Shown here piece by piece: positions 1 through 15,963 of a stretch of 64,000 nucleotides of DNA (the first letter of the stretch is position 1; every line of letters begins with the position of its first letter). The position numbers and the translations under genes were made by a program. The DNA comes from Circinella minor (taxonomy: Eukaryota; Mucoromycota; Mucoromycetes; Mucorales; Lichtheimiaceae), in assembly GCA_016758965.1 (NCBI GenBank), contig JAEPRB010000150.1, positions 1 through 64,000 on the forward strand, given 5' to 3'. The notes below the pieces were generated by a model. It was not told the origin of the DNA. It saw only the letters and a program-made list of their open reading frames with translations, and ran no database searches.

Positions 1-100
1 GAGAAATCTTATTGGTTAAAAAACTAAAGAAATCAGAGATATCTTATTGAAATTCAGAGAAATCTTAAAGAAGAAACTCATGAATTGCAGAGAAGTGAAG

Positions 101-134
<34 letters not shown>

Positions 135-668
135 ACTCCCTCCGTCATCCGAGCCTTGTTAACACTATTGAGTTACCCACAACAGACACAGCAGGAGTAA
201 AGCATTATATACATAGAGTGTATGGTGCCTGGCAACACAGGGCGGATGTGGAAATATATTTTATCCAATCAGAAAGGTTTTTATGAAAAAGTGTCCACAT
301 GACAAGTTGTTTTTTTTTTATATATATAAGTCGTTGTTGTTGTTTTTTTGCTTGTAATATAATATAAAATAAAAAAAACACAAAAGTATAATAAAAAAAA
401 GTAGAATAATAATAGAGAGAAATAGAACATTTTTTTAAAGTAAATAATAAGTTGGAAAAAAAAACATTTTTGTTGTGTCGTGTTCTGTGCGTGTTGTGTA
501 TAAAAAGTATGGTTTTTGAAAAAAAAAGGGGGGAGTGTTAAAAAAGTGAGAGAGGTTGAGATATATAGAAAAGGTAAGATAAAAAACAAGTGCGACAAGA
601 CAAGAAGTGGGAGGGGAGAGTGAGAGTGAGTATATAATATATAAAGAGGTGTTCGTGTATTTATTTAA
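1..668. other. Gene-free AT-rich stretch at left edge
   Basis: No coding region could be supported. The stretch holds an A-run of about 29 bases near 100-129 and further A/T homopolymers. It lies downstream of the pkc1 stop codon, so part of it is probably the pkc1 3' untranslated region and terminator. The open frames here are low-complexity translations of A/T runs. Confidence 0.6.
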
Positions 669-5209
<4,541 letters not shown>

Positions 5210-6997
5210 AGTAAGTTATATATTTATATGTATATGTGTATATATTTTCGTGTGTTTTTTTTAAAAAAAAATATATATTTATATATTTTAATGTAAAGAG
5301 ATTTCCCGAGAATTCTTTTTGGAATGCTAAAAAAAAAGAAGTGATGGTTTACTACTTTATAAAGAGAAGGAAAAAAAAAGTTGATGGGGAATTAGTTTTT
5401 TTTTTATTTTTTTTTTATTTTTAGTATAATTATAACACGTTATATATATTTGAAAGCTGCAACCAGTACAAGGATAAAAGGAATTGTTGGGGTTGACGGA
5501 AGAGTAGTAGCGAGATGATGACAAAATAAATAATAGTTCTTGGTGTGAAATAAGATGAACAATTAAATTTACCTCTCTTTTACTTTTTTTTTTATTATTA
5601 TTATTAGTGCCTTTGTTGCCAAGTCGCCAATAAAAAAAAAAGCTGCTGGCTGTTATCCGACAAACAAAAAGGAAAAGTGGAAAAAAAAAAAAAGAAAAGA
5701 GAAGAGAGAAAGTTGCAAACAAATAAAAAAATCTCTTCTTTCTGTTCGGTTGTACGAGGTAACGCTTATGTGGAAAGTGTGAATTATAAATGGTGTGTGC
5801 ACGTTGAAGTTCCGCTAGGATCTTTTTTTTTTTTTTTTTTTGCGTCTGTGGCAAGGACCTCAAAATGTCCTCAGCCCTACCCTTTTTGCCCTCCCCAAAC
5901 CCCCTTCCTTATTTTTTTTATATTTTTGGAAAAAAAAATGACCATATATGAATCAATTCACCCTTTTGTATTGGAAGTCTACTGACTGAAAAATTTAAAA
6001 GTGAGTTTAACTTTTTAAAAAATTGTTGCTATTTAACACCTTTTTTTTTCTCTTGAAAAATATATTGGTTACCGTAGCAACAACAGAAAAATACAAGTAA
6101 TGATTTTTGACTAGAATTCCAATTTTCATATCATATACATGGATGAAGAAGACGAATTATGAATGTTTTGTATATGTATAAGCTTGCGTCCAGAACGTGA
6201 CCGGTATATGGGAGTTGGGCTTTTTGATGATAACTCTAAACTCAAATAAAAAATAATTATAGATAATTTTCTGGAAACTTTAATATTTAAATTATTATTA
6301 TTGAAGACAGTACGTATATCTTTTTCATTATATAATAAACGCAACAATCAAACAAACAATAGTATTGTTACTATTATCATACTACTGTACGCCAAGATAA
6401 AGAATGATAAACGTTTCTACTTCACACTAATTATGTGTGTAAATCGTGAAACATCATTTATTTATTATTATTATTATTGAAAGAAACTTAAATACAAAAT
6501 AATCTTAATTTAATTTAGCATTCTGTTTCTTTTCATCTAAAGGAATCACCATCAAAATAAATATAAAAAAAACTCTATGATGCATAAAATTCTGTCGTTC
6601 CCTATTTTATATTTTTGGATTTGTGTTATAATGACTTTTTTTTTGTACAACACGATACCATGTGCGAGATCTAATTCTATTTAACTCTCAGTATATTACC
6701 CACGATCTTTTTTTTTTTTTTTTTGACGTTCCAGCTCAAAAAAAAAAAAAAACTATCATTGACAACACCATTTTAAATGATGTTAAAACAGCATTAAATT
6801 TTTTTGTATATATGTATATATATATATATATATATATTGAGAGAAGCAAAAAAAAAAAAATAGAGAGGAGAGGGGAGGACAGGGGCGGTGAACTATGACC
6901 ATTTTATACATTCATATAGGGAGATATTTACATACATATCTACTTTTTTTTTTCATTGTAATACTTATTATGATGGCGTATTATCTATTATTAAGTA
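5210..6997. other. Intergenic, pkc1 5' flank to carrier 3' end
   Basis: About 1.8 kb with long T/A runs, one run of 22 T near 5821-5842 and polypyrimidine tracts upstream of pkc1. The pkc1 promoter and 5' leader must lie in the left part. No coding segment with family resemblance or coding-type codon use was found on either strand. Confidence 0.5.
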
Positions 6998-8567
6998 TTA
7001 AGATTTCCAACTTATTACCATATCTTTTGTTTTTTCATAAACAAAGAACGTCATTGAAATAGCAGGAGCCACCTTAATCAAAGATACTGTTAAACCTTTA
7101 TATAAACTACTCACACCTTCCTGTGCAGCAATTAATTTCATACATTTAAACCATGATCGTGTAGCATATTCTGGTATAGCAGAAATCACATAATGTTTTC
7201 GAGAAGGGCCTTGAACTTGTAATCGTTTCCTTACAACATCCATTGGATAAACAACTGTTTTTGACACAATACCAGATAATGCACCACTTAACATGTCGTG
7301 CATTGGTTTATGATCTGGTGATAATGTACCATTTTCCTATAATAAATAGAGATAAAAAAAATCATTCACAGAATAAAAATAAGTATTGTCGTGTATTTGA
7401 TACATATATAGTATATTGACACTCCTGTTCCTCAATCATTTATATAAACTTACTCTTGCTGCTTTAAATGTTGACGCGATATGATCATAGGTAGTAAATA
7501 CAAGACCCATGTATGGCATGATTTGCATCAATGTTGGCCAAACACCCCAATAAAATCCAATAATTCCTTCTGTCTTATAAATTAACTTTATAGCTTGCAT
7601 CATGCCAGTATATTGCTTTTTTTTAAAAAAAAAAAAAAGAAATCGGTCGGATATAAGTTTTTTTTTTTTTTTTTTTTGTATCTCATGAGATTTATATCTC
7701 GTATATATTATATATTGTTACTTCTTACCTGATTATGTGTTCCTTGCATTGCAAATCGTGTTCGAAGTAAATCTAGAGGATATGTAATTGATGTTGCAGC
7801 ACTTCCTGCAAGCATACCACTTGTAAATGTTTTTGCAGCGGCTGGTATTTGATTTTGAGAATCCTATAATAATTTATTCACGTATTATCATTAGTACACT
7901 ATTTACCCTCCATACCATATGTATCTGTATATCCAATTCTCAACTTAATTCATTATCTTCCACTAAATAATTACCAATTTTTCAATGAAAAGTTCTATTT
8001 CTCTATAAGCACAAAATTCTACTGCATTGTAAAGTAAATATAAATATTCAGCAGCAAGATTCCCTTTGTATAATCCCTAAGATAGACATTAAAAAAAATA
8101 GTATCAATACTGAGAGTTGAATTCTTTTTTTTTTATCATAAATATACACAAACAAAAAATCGCGTGTAAAGATATATGGGTTTCTATGACAATCAAATAG
8201 TGTTATTTATTTATTTTTACCCGAATGCCTTCTTCTCTCAAGATTGTTTTTAAAGCTGGTATAATTCGAGTATATTTTATAGTTTTTGGATCAGCATGTT
8301 TAAGTTGAAATTGAGTTCGATGAGGTTGTAATTGCATACGAATCTTGACCACATCGAAGGGTGCGGTAAAAAACCTAAAAAAGCGGGATAGATCATTCTT
8401 CTTAGAATAAAAAAAAAAGTATTTTATTTTTGTTATATAGAAAGGGAGTATGTACGTTGTCTTCTTAATAAATAAATTATATCTTACCTAGAAACAACAC
8501 CAGCAGTAGCACCACAAAATGCAGCTTCATAACTATTCAATCGTGAATCACTAATGTATGAAGGCAT
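6998..8567 (-). CDS. Mitochondrial carrier, thiamine pyrophosphate carrier-like
   Basis: Inner-membrane solute carrier. Six exons (8567-8488, 8374-8221, 8076-7975, 7863-7729, 7615-7454, 7336-6998) sum to 323 residues, the normal length for the family. All three repeats carry the PX[DE]XX[KR] signature: APFDVVK, YPLDLLR and YPMDVVR, each followed further on by the G-x-x-G or YKG-type matrix-helix motif (GLYKGN, GFYWGV, SLYKGL). The overall look is closest to Tpc1, which imports thiamine pyrophosphate into mitochondria, a cofactor needed by 2-oxoglutarate dehydrogenase among others. A second subfamily such as the CoA or deoxynucleotide carrier is possible because substrate contacts were not compared residue by residue. 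The start ATG opens directly into the first transmembrane repeat with no presequence, as usual for carriers. Confidence 0.9.
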
Positions 8568-8933
8568 AATAATATATAGTAGTAACAAAAAGAACTCTCT
8601 CAGGTCTTTTTTTTTTCGCTCTCTAAAACATATGCCGAAAAGAAAATTAACCCGTAATTTTTTTTTTTTTGAGTCCGAAGAAAAGAAAGAAAGGAAGGAG
8701 GGGGGGTATAATGAATTGTTTTAGAATTTAAAATAGTTTCAATTAAAAAAATAGGGTATAAAAAAGATATAGAGAGAACTTTATTTATTTCTTTTTTTTT
8801 TCTCTCTGTAACACTAATAATAATAATAAAAAAGAAGAAGAAAAATTTACATGTTGGAAGAAAAGAAGGAAAGCAAAGTAAAAAAAAAAAAAGAAAGTGT
8901 AGTTGTAGTAGTAAATAGTTATAGTATGATTAA
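8568..8933. promoter_or_regulatory. Promoter region of the mitochondrial carrier
   Basis: 365 bp between the stop of the coiled-coil gene and the carrier ATG, both on the minus strand. It is A/T-rich with purine tracts (AGAAAGAAAGGAAGG type) on the plus strand, which are polypyrimidine on the transcribed strand. No specific factor site is recognised. It must hold both the upstream gene's 3' end and the carrier promoter. Confidence 0.4.
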
Positions 8934-11320
8934 TTATTTAGGAATGGATGATAAACCAAGTCCATGACCACCTTGATTCCTTAAAAGTAATCTTAATCCT
9001 TGTTGTGGTGAACTCGATGCTATTCCTCCTGATATACTATTGCTATTATCATCTAGTGCTATTGCAATTCCTCCTGTTGCTGTTGGTGTTGTCGATACTG
9101 GTACTGGTACGGGTGATGATGGTATGTGTTTTTTATTCTTTTCTTTTATACTGGTTCGATTGACATGAGTTGCGGTCTTCGTAATAGGTGCAGCGACTGA
9201 TGAAAATAAAGGCGACATACCACCACTGGGTAATGAAGGTCTTTTACGTATAATTCGATGACGATAAAGCTCTGCAATATCAGGCGATATACTTCCTGGT
9301 CTAGATGAAGAAGTAGTAACAGAAGAAATAGAAGCTACAGCAGAATCGGGTGATGCTGAAGGTGTTGTGATAAATGTTGTTGTTTCGGATTGTTTACGTG
9401 ATGCAATACCTAATACTTCTTCATCTTCAGTTAAATACATTGAAGAAACATCACTTGCACGACGTGAACTTAATCCATCCCGAATCGATAATGCATTTAA
9501 AATATCTTCTTTGGTTTTAATTAATGGTCGAGAAGATGATGAAGATAAATAACGCGGTGGTGCTTGTAAGAATTGAATGGTTCCTTGAGCCTGCTCAAGC
9601 ATATGTGCATATTCTCGCATTCGTTCTCCAACATCCATTACATTGCCATGATATTTTTCTTGATGCAAAGCTAATGATGCTAACCGTTCTTGTAACTGAC
9701 TATTTTCATAAACAATCTTTTAAAGGGGATTTATAACCACATTATTTAGTGTTACACTACATAATTCGTTGCATGATGGTCATATACATATATGTTATTT
9801 TATTCATGAGCATTACTTACATTAGCCAAGTTTGAATGCATATTCCTAATCATGTGAGTTGTTTTTCCATCTGATTCTTTTTGTGTCTTGACAGCATTTT
9901 CTAATAATACTTGTAAATCCACATTTACTTCTTGAGTAGAAGTTAAATCGTCTTCAATTTCCACTATATTTCAATAATAATAATAGTAATAGTCATTGAA
10001 GAGCAAAAAAAAAAAAAAAAAGGAGGTGTGATTAGATTAGGTGTACAGACTAAAAACCGCCTTTGGATTATTATTATTATTATTTTAGTATACGTACAAA
10101 CACGATCTTTAGAATCTTTCTGTTAAATATTAATTATATATAAAATTTAATTCCCAATCCCCGCTTTTACGTTAGCATTAGAGTTGATGATGACGAATAG
10201 AAAATAAATTTTTATATTACCAAATCCAATTCCATTCCATTAATCTGTTGTGCCAAACCATCCATTTCATTTCGAAAGCGGAGTAATTCTTCTTTTGCTT
10301 GCATAATGTCACTCATTAGCTTCATTCGATCTTCATCATCTAAACCAGGAGGTGGAAATGAGAGTGGTCTTTGTGATGGTGAATTAATAGGCATGGAATA
10401 CGAAGGCGATAGCTGCAAAATAAGTTCATGCATAATAATAAGATTGAATTTTTTTTATTTGTTTTTTATTTTGTTAATAATCTTAAAATTTATATTGAAT
10501 ATTATTACTTCTCTTTCCCCCCCACCCCTCCCCACTTTCTCCACCCCTTCCCTGAGTAACAACCAAAAAATATAAATGTATATTACCCTTATCCCATTAC
10601 TTTTTGAAGGAATGTCTGATATATTAATAGTAACAGGTGATGTATTTTTGTTATTTATATAGGTTGTTCCTGTTGTATTTATATTATTATTATTATTGTT
10701 GTTGTTGTTATGACGATGCATCAAAGTAGAATGATTTTGTGTTGATATTGATGTTGATGTTGATGTTACTGTTCTTGTTCTCGTTTTTGTTAGGGATCTT
10801 TCGTTTTTTCTGTTATTTTGTTCAAAACTATGTCTTTTTCCAAGCAGTGTTCTGCCATCACAATCCTTTGCAATGGGTTTCGCTACACATATCATGATGA
10901 ATATATAAGTATTTATAATAAAAAGATATAGCAGAAGAAGAAGAAGAAAATATAGAGTAGATTGGGTAAAAGAAAGAAAAAAAAATAAAAAGAAGAGCAA
11001 AAAAAAAGAGAGAAAGAGAGAAAAAAAAACGAAAGGTTGTGTCTAGGGGTTCATCACCCCAACTAAATTTATATTATAAGAGAAAGAGAGAGAGAGAGAG
11101 AGAGAATTTTATCGAACCACATAAACATTAAAATAAATAAATAACCCACCTTGCCCAGTTAACGTTGCCCAGGAGTCGTTATGGCTAGATTCTGAATCAC
11201 CCAAAGATAGCTAAAACAATAAGGATGAGTTTGACATTTTTTTTTTTTTTTTATAATTTATATTTTTTTTTAAATACATTATAGTTCTCTAACCTGGGCA
11301 ACTTCCTCGGGACGATTCAT
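8934..11320 (-). CDS. Unidentified coiled-coil protein, Ser/Thr-rich tail
   Basis: Not recognised. The inferred start M-N-R-P-E-E-V-A-Q (11320-11294) splices to LSLGDSESSHND (11210-11151), then to an exon at 10883 carrying basic and Asn-rich low-complexity sequence. Further exons follow at about 10413-10222, 10132-10100, 9965-9820 and 9719-8934. The centre (LDDEDRMKLMSDIMQAKEELLRF..., then DSKDRVLEIEDDL and IVYENSQLQERLASL) is heptad-like and predicts a long parallel coiled coil. The final exon, about 260 residues, is rich in Ser, Thr and Pro with many S/T-P sites, suggesting a phosphorylated disordered tail. No enzyme motif or membrane segment is present. The gene diverges from kgd4. Exon junctions are in phase, so the model is credible, but function is unknown; a cytoskeletal or scaffold role is only a guess. 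Confidence 0.75.
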
Positions 11321-11851
11321 TTACTGCTGCATGAACACGCACGCAACAGAAAACAAAGAATAAAAAAAAATAATAAGCAAAAAAAAGAAAAGAACAAGAG
11401 ATTTTAATTATTTAATATATGTATTCAACTCTCTCTTCTTTTTTTTTTCTCTCTCGATTCGCAAATATAAATAAATAGTAATAGCGTTAATGGACTGGGT
11501 AGAATTATTTAGTTGTTAGATAACAAGTGAAAAAAGTTCCTGAAATGTGTTATGTGGTTACTTTTATGAATTAAAAAAAAGAAAGGAAAGGGATGGGGGG
11601 AGAGAGAAAAGGGTTAGAAGAAAAAAAAACAGGTGTTGGGAAGAATAAAATAAACAACGTCGTTTGAATGAGTCTACGCACAACCTGACAAACTTCTTTT
11701 AAAGTAATCAAGCAAAAAAACTGAAAAAAGTATAGTGACGCCTTTGAATTTCCGACGAAATTAACCCCGGCTACTATTTAGGTTGCTGTTTTCCACAAAA
11801 GTTAACTTGCCTCTCCCCTCTATCTCTTTCTCTTTTTTGTTATCTACTATT
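11321..11851. promoter_or_regulatory. Divergent intergenic promoter region
   Basis: 531 bp between the minus-strand coiled-coil gene and plus-strand kgd4, so it must contain both promoters. A C/T-rich tract directly upstream of the kgd4 ATG (about 11812-11850) resembles the pyrimidine-rich leader common in strongly expressed fungal genes. No TATA box is convincing. Confidence 0.45.
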
Positions 11852-12356
11852 ATGCATCCCTCATTTGTTTCTCGTGCTTCAGTTCATAAGCCTCTTATTC
11901 AATTCGTTGGCTCAAGAGTTAATTTGTGGAAGTGTATGTCTTTTTTTTTTCTTTTTTAATTTTCGTTGGACATTTAAAAGTTTATAGATAATATATATGT
12001 ATATATATAAACTAATAGGAACTCTTTTAAATATATAGCCGCCTCGCACCAACATGGTCCTCACCCATTGACACCCGCTAACCTCGAAAAACATGTTGCT
12101 AAGGCTGATCCCGTTGCTCCATCCAAGGGTCAATTCCCATCTTACTCTTCTGGTTCTCTTGAATTCAGTCAACGTCCTGCCCGTTTCAACCATGCTCCTA
12201 TTACTGAAGCTGAAATTGAAGCTATTGAGGTAAAAAATAATAATAATAATAATAAATGGATATGTCACTTGACTCCTCTTTCCCCCCATGAATTCTTAAT
12301 TAATTTTTAAACCATGACTTTTTTTTTTCTAGTCTGGAGGTGCCACCTTCTTTTAA
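11852..12356 (+). CDS. kgd4: 2-oxoglutarate dehydrogenase subunit 4 (Kgd4/MRPS36 family)
   Basis: Small mitochondrial protein that in yeast tethers the E3 component (dihydrolipoamide dehydrogenase) to the 2-oxoglutarate dehydrogenase core; it was formerly listed as ribosomal protein YMR-31/MRPS36. Three exons (11852-11933, 12039-12229, 12333-12356) sum to 98 residues. The family pattern is present: a basic N-terminus with HKPLIQFVGSR, the HGPHPLTPAN segment, then an aromatic-basic LPxRF-like block (RPARFNHAPI) and the terminal acidic E-x-E-I-E-A-I followed by SGGATFF, matching the conserved xGGx end. The last coding exon is only 24 bp. Codon use is biased (CTC, GCC, AAG, GGT), consistent with good expression. 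A mitochondrial targeting role for the N-terminus is inferred from its basic, Ser-rich character. Confidence 0.88.
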
Positions 12357-13108
12357 ATCGATTGACATGACAACGAAGAAAAGAAAAACGCATACACACA
12401 TACACATACACACACACATATCATCAAAATTGTATACAATAATTTTATAGAACAACAAATAACACATGAACCCCATACGCACACCTTCTTTTTTTTTTAA
12501 AAAAAAAAATCGCATCCGATATTACTCAATATTTTTCCACATTCACCCGGACCGTCCCGAAAGAATAAATCATATTCTTTTTATTCTATTTTTTGAACTA
12601 ATAGTGTCATTTGTTTTTATTATTATTATTTATTTGGAAGGATATGAAGAAAAAGTTAGATAACAGAATGCGAAGGGGGGGAAAGGACGCCGCGTTCTGA
12701 AAGGATAATTCTAATGTTGGCATAATTCTTAAGGAGCGGCAAGAGGAGAGAAAGAGAAATTCATATCATTACTATACTATTCAACTTTCAATTGATGATA
12801 GTAATAGGAGCTTTCTCCTTAATCTCAAAACAAAGACGTATAATAGAATAGGGAACAGAAGCCTTTATTATTGTTATTGTTATCGTCAAGTGGAATGATG
12901 TTTTTCATTAAGAGAAAAAAAAAGCTGGACTTGTTAAATATTATGAAATTACAAAGTATAAGTGGGTACGGTTATTATATATTATATATTATATACTATT
13001 GTTCTTGTTCTTGTTGAATGGGATTATGGATAATAATTGTGCGGAATTTTAATGTGATATGGGGGGGGAAACGCGTGTGAAATAATGATAAAGATTATTT
13101 ATTTATTT
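12357..13108. other. Intergenic between convergent genes
   Basis: About 750 bp shared by the 3' ends of kgd4 (plus) and the membrane-protein gene (minus). It contains (CA)-rich and A/T runs but no supportable gene. Confidence 0.5.
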
Positions 13109-13936
13109 TTATGTTGACACTTCAGTTTTAGTGTCTGTTGTTGTCTTGATTTCTTCCATAGGCCAGCTACTTTCAGTAGATTCTTTATTATTATTTTTTG
13201 ATACTCCAATTATTTTTTCATTATTGTAATTATTCATCTTGGATACTTTGACACGATAAATGTAAAGACCCAGTAAGATGAACCATCCAATAGTAATAAT
13301 CCAACAAAATGCATCAGCAGCATGTAATGTTTGACAAGCGATATCCATGCCAGTGACCCAAGGAAATATATCTTCATTGTTATAAATTGTACGCCATTCC
13401 ATATAATCTACCCATGTACATGATAAAGCTGAATTTGGATTCGTGATCATATCTCCACCAGGTACCGCTGGAAATAATGCCGCAAGGAAAAGGGCACCAG
13501 CAAATAAGGCAATGCTACTGAGAAAAGTTTTGGATGGGTACCAGGCTGGGTAAGATGGACTGGGATCGAATGCTAAGATAATGCTGTAAACGAGTGAACA
13601 AATGGATGGAATAAGCATATACACATAAGATGCGGGATAGGCGAATACATTATAATTGCCTAATCATAAAAATTAGTTCAATTTTTTTGAAGTCATCAAT
13701 ACATGACAATTATAAATTGATATTGGATTCCAGAAAAAAAAAAGATAATTTTACTTACCAAAACCTGATAATTGTGCACCATTTGAAACAAAAGATCGTA
13801 TACTTGTGGCAACGCCTATTAAAAGTCCAAACAATATAATTCCCATAACACTGTTAAACATATGTATCAGTTGGATATAATGAGTTGATTTTAACTTTGT
13901 TGTAATAAACGTCGTAATATTATTTGTCGTTGCCAT
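13109..13936 (-). CDS. Four-helix membrane protein, MARVEL-like topology
   Basis: Predicted integral membrane protein of about 243 residues in two exons (13936-13758 and about 13661-13109), joined in phase at ...LSGFG|NYNVFAYP. Four hydrophobic helices are visible: HMFNSVMGIILFGLLIGVA, YVYMLIPSICSLVYSIILAF, FLSSIALFAGALFLAALF and CWIITIGWFILLGLYIY. The loop before the last helix is long and contains two cysteines and several aromatics. The C-terminal tail is hydrophilic, Asn/Ser/Thr-rich and ends in TEVST. This four-TM layout with short cytosolic ends resembles fungal MARVEL-domain proteins of eisosomes or vesicles, but no diagnostic motif was found, so the family is tentative. A Tc1/mariner relic sits about 200 bp upstream of its ATG, inside what should be its promoter. 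Confidence 0.8.
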
Positions 13937-13962
13937 GGTTTCAAAGCAGAATATGAATATCT

Positions 13963-13986
13963 ATGTGTGTGTGTGTGTGTGTGTGT
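13963..13986. repeat. (GT)n microsatellite
   Basis: Simple GT dinucleotide repeat of about 12 units just upstream of the membrane-protein ATG, in its presumed 5' leader or promoter. Confidence 0.85.
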
Positions 13987-14131
13987 AATAAAGGAAGGTA
14001 AAAAGAAAGTTAAAATAAAATAAAGAAAGGGAAAGGTAAAAAGTAAAAAAAAAATTGAGTCTAGGTTCAAAAAAATAAAAACAAATGCGGTGTGTGTTAC
14101 CTTGCAATTTCCACACGATAAATTTGGGTGA

Positions 14132-15060
14132 TACAGTCAAACCTATGGAAATTGGCGTTTTCACAAAAATAATTGTCATTCTCATTTTGGCTGGAAACTT
14201 TTGTCCAAAACAGCTAATTAAATTTGGCACTTTCAAGTTTATCATTAATGTTTGTCGTTTTAAATATAATCCTTTATTGAAGATATGTAAATGTATTAGA
14301 ATGATGTTTTTTTTTATAACATTTAATAATCTGACGCTTTGAGTGATTACAGAAACTATGGAGGTCGCTGATGAGCACATCATTGCAATTCTAGCAAATA
14401 ATTTTTTTTCGGCCAATAATCGATCGCGCTTCGTTTCGCCTTTGACTACTCCCCAGAACTGTTCGATTGCATTTAATTCTGGTGAGTATGGAGGGAGATA
14501 CATCACCTTATAGCCTCTACGTTCAATTTTCCTTATCATTGGCTGGGATTTATGGATCGAGGCGTTGTCCATTACAATATAATTTCCCTTTAAATTTTTA
14601 TCAAGATCCATTATATCAAGAAGCGCATTCATAAATTTAACGAAATGCGCAGTAGTTGTGCCTTTTTTTGCTGGTTTATTATCATTTGATCCTCTTCATC
14701 AACCTCAGTCTCCCTTTTCTTTGCACCATTCTTAACCTTTCTCTTTTTACTCGCTGATTTCTTTTCTTTTCTGGGAGGAGGTTTTTTCATCTCAACATGA
14801 ACAACACTAGATGAATGGATAGCACCGATAATAGTATGTGTTATTGCTCTAGTTGTTGGTCGTTTTACAATAGCTGGACTGCCTTTTTTTGGTCTTGCCC
14901 AATTATTCCTCATGTTAATGTGAAATCGAGCCTCATCAATGAAAACACAATTCTTTGTAAAATCAAGGTTAGAGTCCTTCCATTTCATAAACCATTCATG
15001 CCCTGTATTACACAAACTGAGCCATCAAATTACGAGCTGCTATTTTAAACCACTCCCAGG
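14132..15060 (-). pseudogene. Tc1/mariner (IS630-like) transposase, decayed
   Basis: Remnant of a DDE transposase. In order on the minus strand it shows CVFIDEARFHIN (first Asp), a Lys/Arg-rich insert common in the fungal versions, IVMDNASIHKS (second Asp) and YLPPYSPELNAIEQFWG (third acidic residue, Asn-rich block). The reading frame breaks at least twice: at the poly-A region near 14665, between the basic insert and G-T-T-T-A-H-F, and again near 14395, where the C-terminal part (SDLHSFCNHSK...) continues in another frame. The N-terminal helix-turn-helix half is missing beyond about 15060. A left end is suggested at about 14132 by TA followed by CAGTCAAACCT, typical of Tc1/mariner termini. 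The element is therefore dead and 5'-truncated. Confidence 0.88.
14192..14250 (-). repeat. 59-bp inverted repeat, left copy
   Basis: Read on the minus strand, this matches 21625-21683 at 58 of 59 positions by eye. It lies just inside the presumed left terminus of the Tc1/mariner relic, so it is probably part of that element's terminal or subterminal inverted repeat. It overlaps the 3' end of the broken transposase frame. Confidence 0.85.
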
Positions 15061-15527
15061 AAAGCGCAAAAGATACCTTTTAGTCTAATACAATCTTTCG
15101 CATTTGAAAATACAGAAATTAGCGGGTGGCTGCAAAAGTTTTGTTTATTTAAAGCCCTTGATCAATCTTTGTTAAGTGCATCAGAATTCTAAATAATGGA
15201 AATATTGGCTAAAATGGTCAGGCAAAAACAATTATTTCTGATGTGGCTTCAAACAAATATCTTGAGCCTTATCAATATGAATAAATGGTTAGAGAGGACA
15301 TGGATTTATAATAATAGTTTATAAATTTTGCTATAGTAAGATGAATGGCTTACCTTTACGGTGTACTACTTTCTCTTTATCCTTGTTATCGCTTTACTAG
15401 TTATAATGAAAGGCGTTTGGCAAGGTAACTGACTGCGACGTAAGCACTTGTATTATTGGGACCTTGTATAGAAAAATAGTAATATATTAGTATTACTTCC
15501 ATTAAAAACAAATATTGTGCGGAGGAG
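15061..15527. other. Non-coding stretch inside the transposon block
   Basis: About 470 bp between the truncated Tc1/mariner transposase and the 123-bp tandem repeat. The missing N-terminal half of the transposase is not found here in any frame. No gene is supportable. Confidence 0.5.
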
Positions 15528-15761
15528 AACCCAAGTCCAAGAGTCATTTATGAGCTATAAAAGGTGATAAAGACCCAGGGGTTGGTGTCAAGAGAGGTTC
15601 TTCCATTCAAATAATGGACTACTGACTCAAGCATCTCCTCATGCAAAGAGAACCCAAGTCCAAGAGTCATTTATGAGCTATAAAAGGTGATAAAGACCCA
15701 GGGGTTGGTGTCGAGAGAGGTTCTTCCATTCAAATAATGGACTACTGACTCAAGCATCTCT
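15528..15761. repeat. Tandem duplication, 123-bp period, promoter-like
   Basis: Unit one starts at 15528 (AACCCAAGTCC) and unit two at 15651. The units are almost identical: one substitution was seen (caagag versus cgagag), and they differ at the distal edge near CATCTC. Each unit carries GAGCTATAAAAGG, a good TATA box, followed by a GACCCAGGGGTTGGTGTC block. The unit plus the following C/T-rich sequence to about 15945 resembles the U3-R part of a retrotransposon LTR, possibly a solo LTR with a duplicated promoter. No reverse transcriptase or gag is nearby, so LTR identity is inference. Confidence 0.75.
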
Positions 15762-15963
15762 TGCAAGTTTTTTTGTATAATAAAAATGCAAAATGCAAAT
15801 ACTTTCCTGTTTATATCCCCTCTTATCTCCCATTTTCTGTTGCGCCTATTATTTGAGCACAATTACAGAATGATTAATACTGTCGTCCTTTATTCTCTTG
15901 TCTTCAAGCTTCTTCGATCTCTTTGAGGATTCTATTGCACCTGTAATTTTTAATTTTTTTGTT

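Noticed and set aside
281..598. Minus-strand 105-codon open frame
   Set aside because: Phe/Tyr/Lys-rich translation of A/T runs with no family resemblance.
5357..5985. Overlapping long open frames on both strands upstream of pkc1
   Set aside because: They are made of T/A homopolymers and GAAAA tracts; neither shows protein-like composition.
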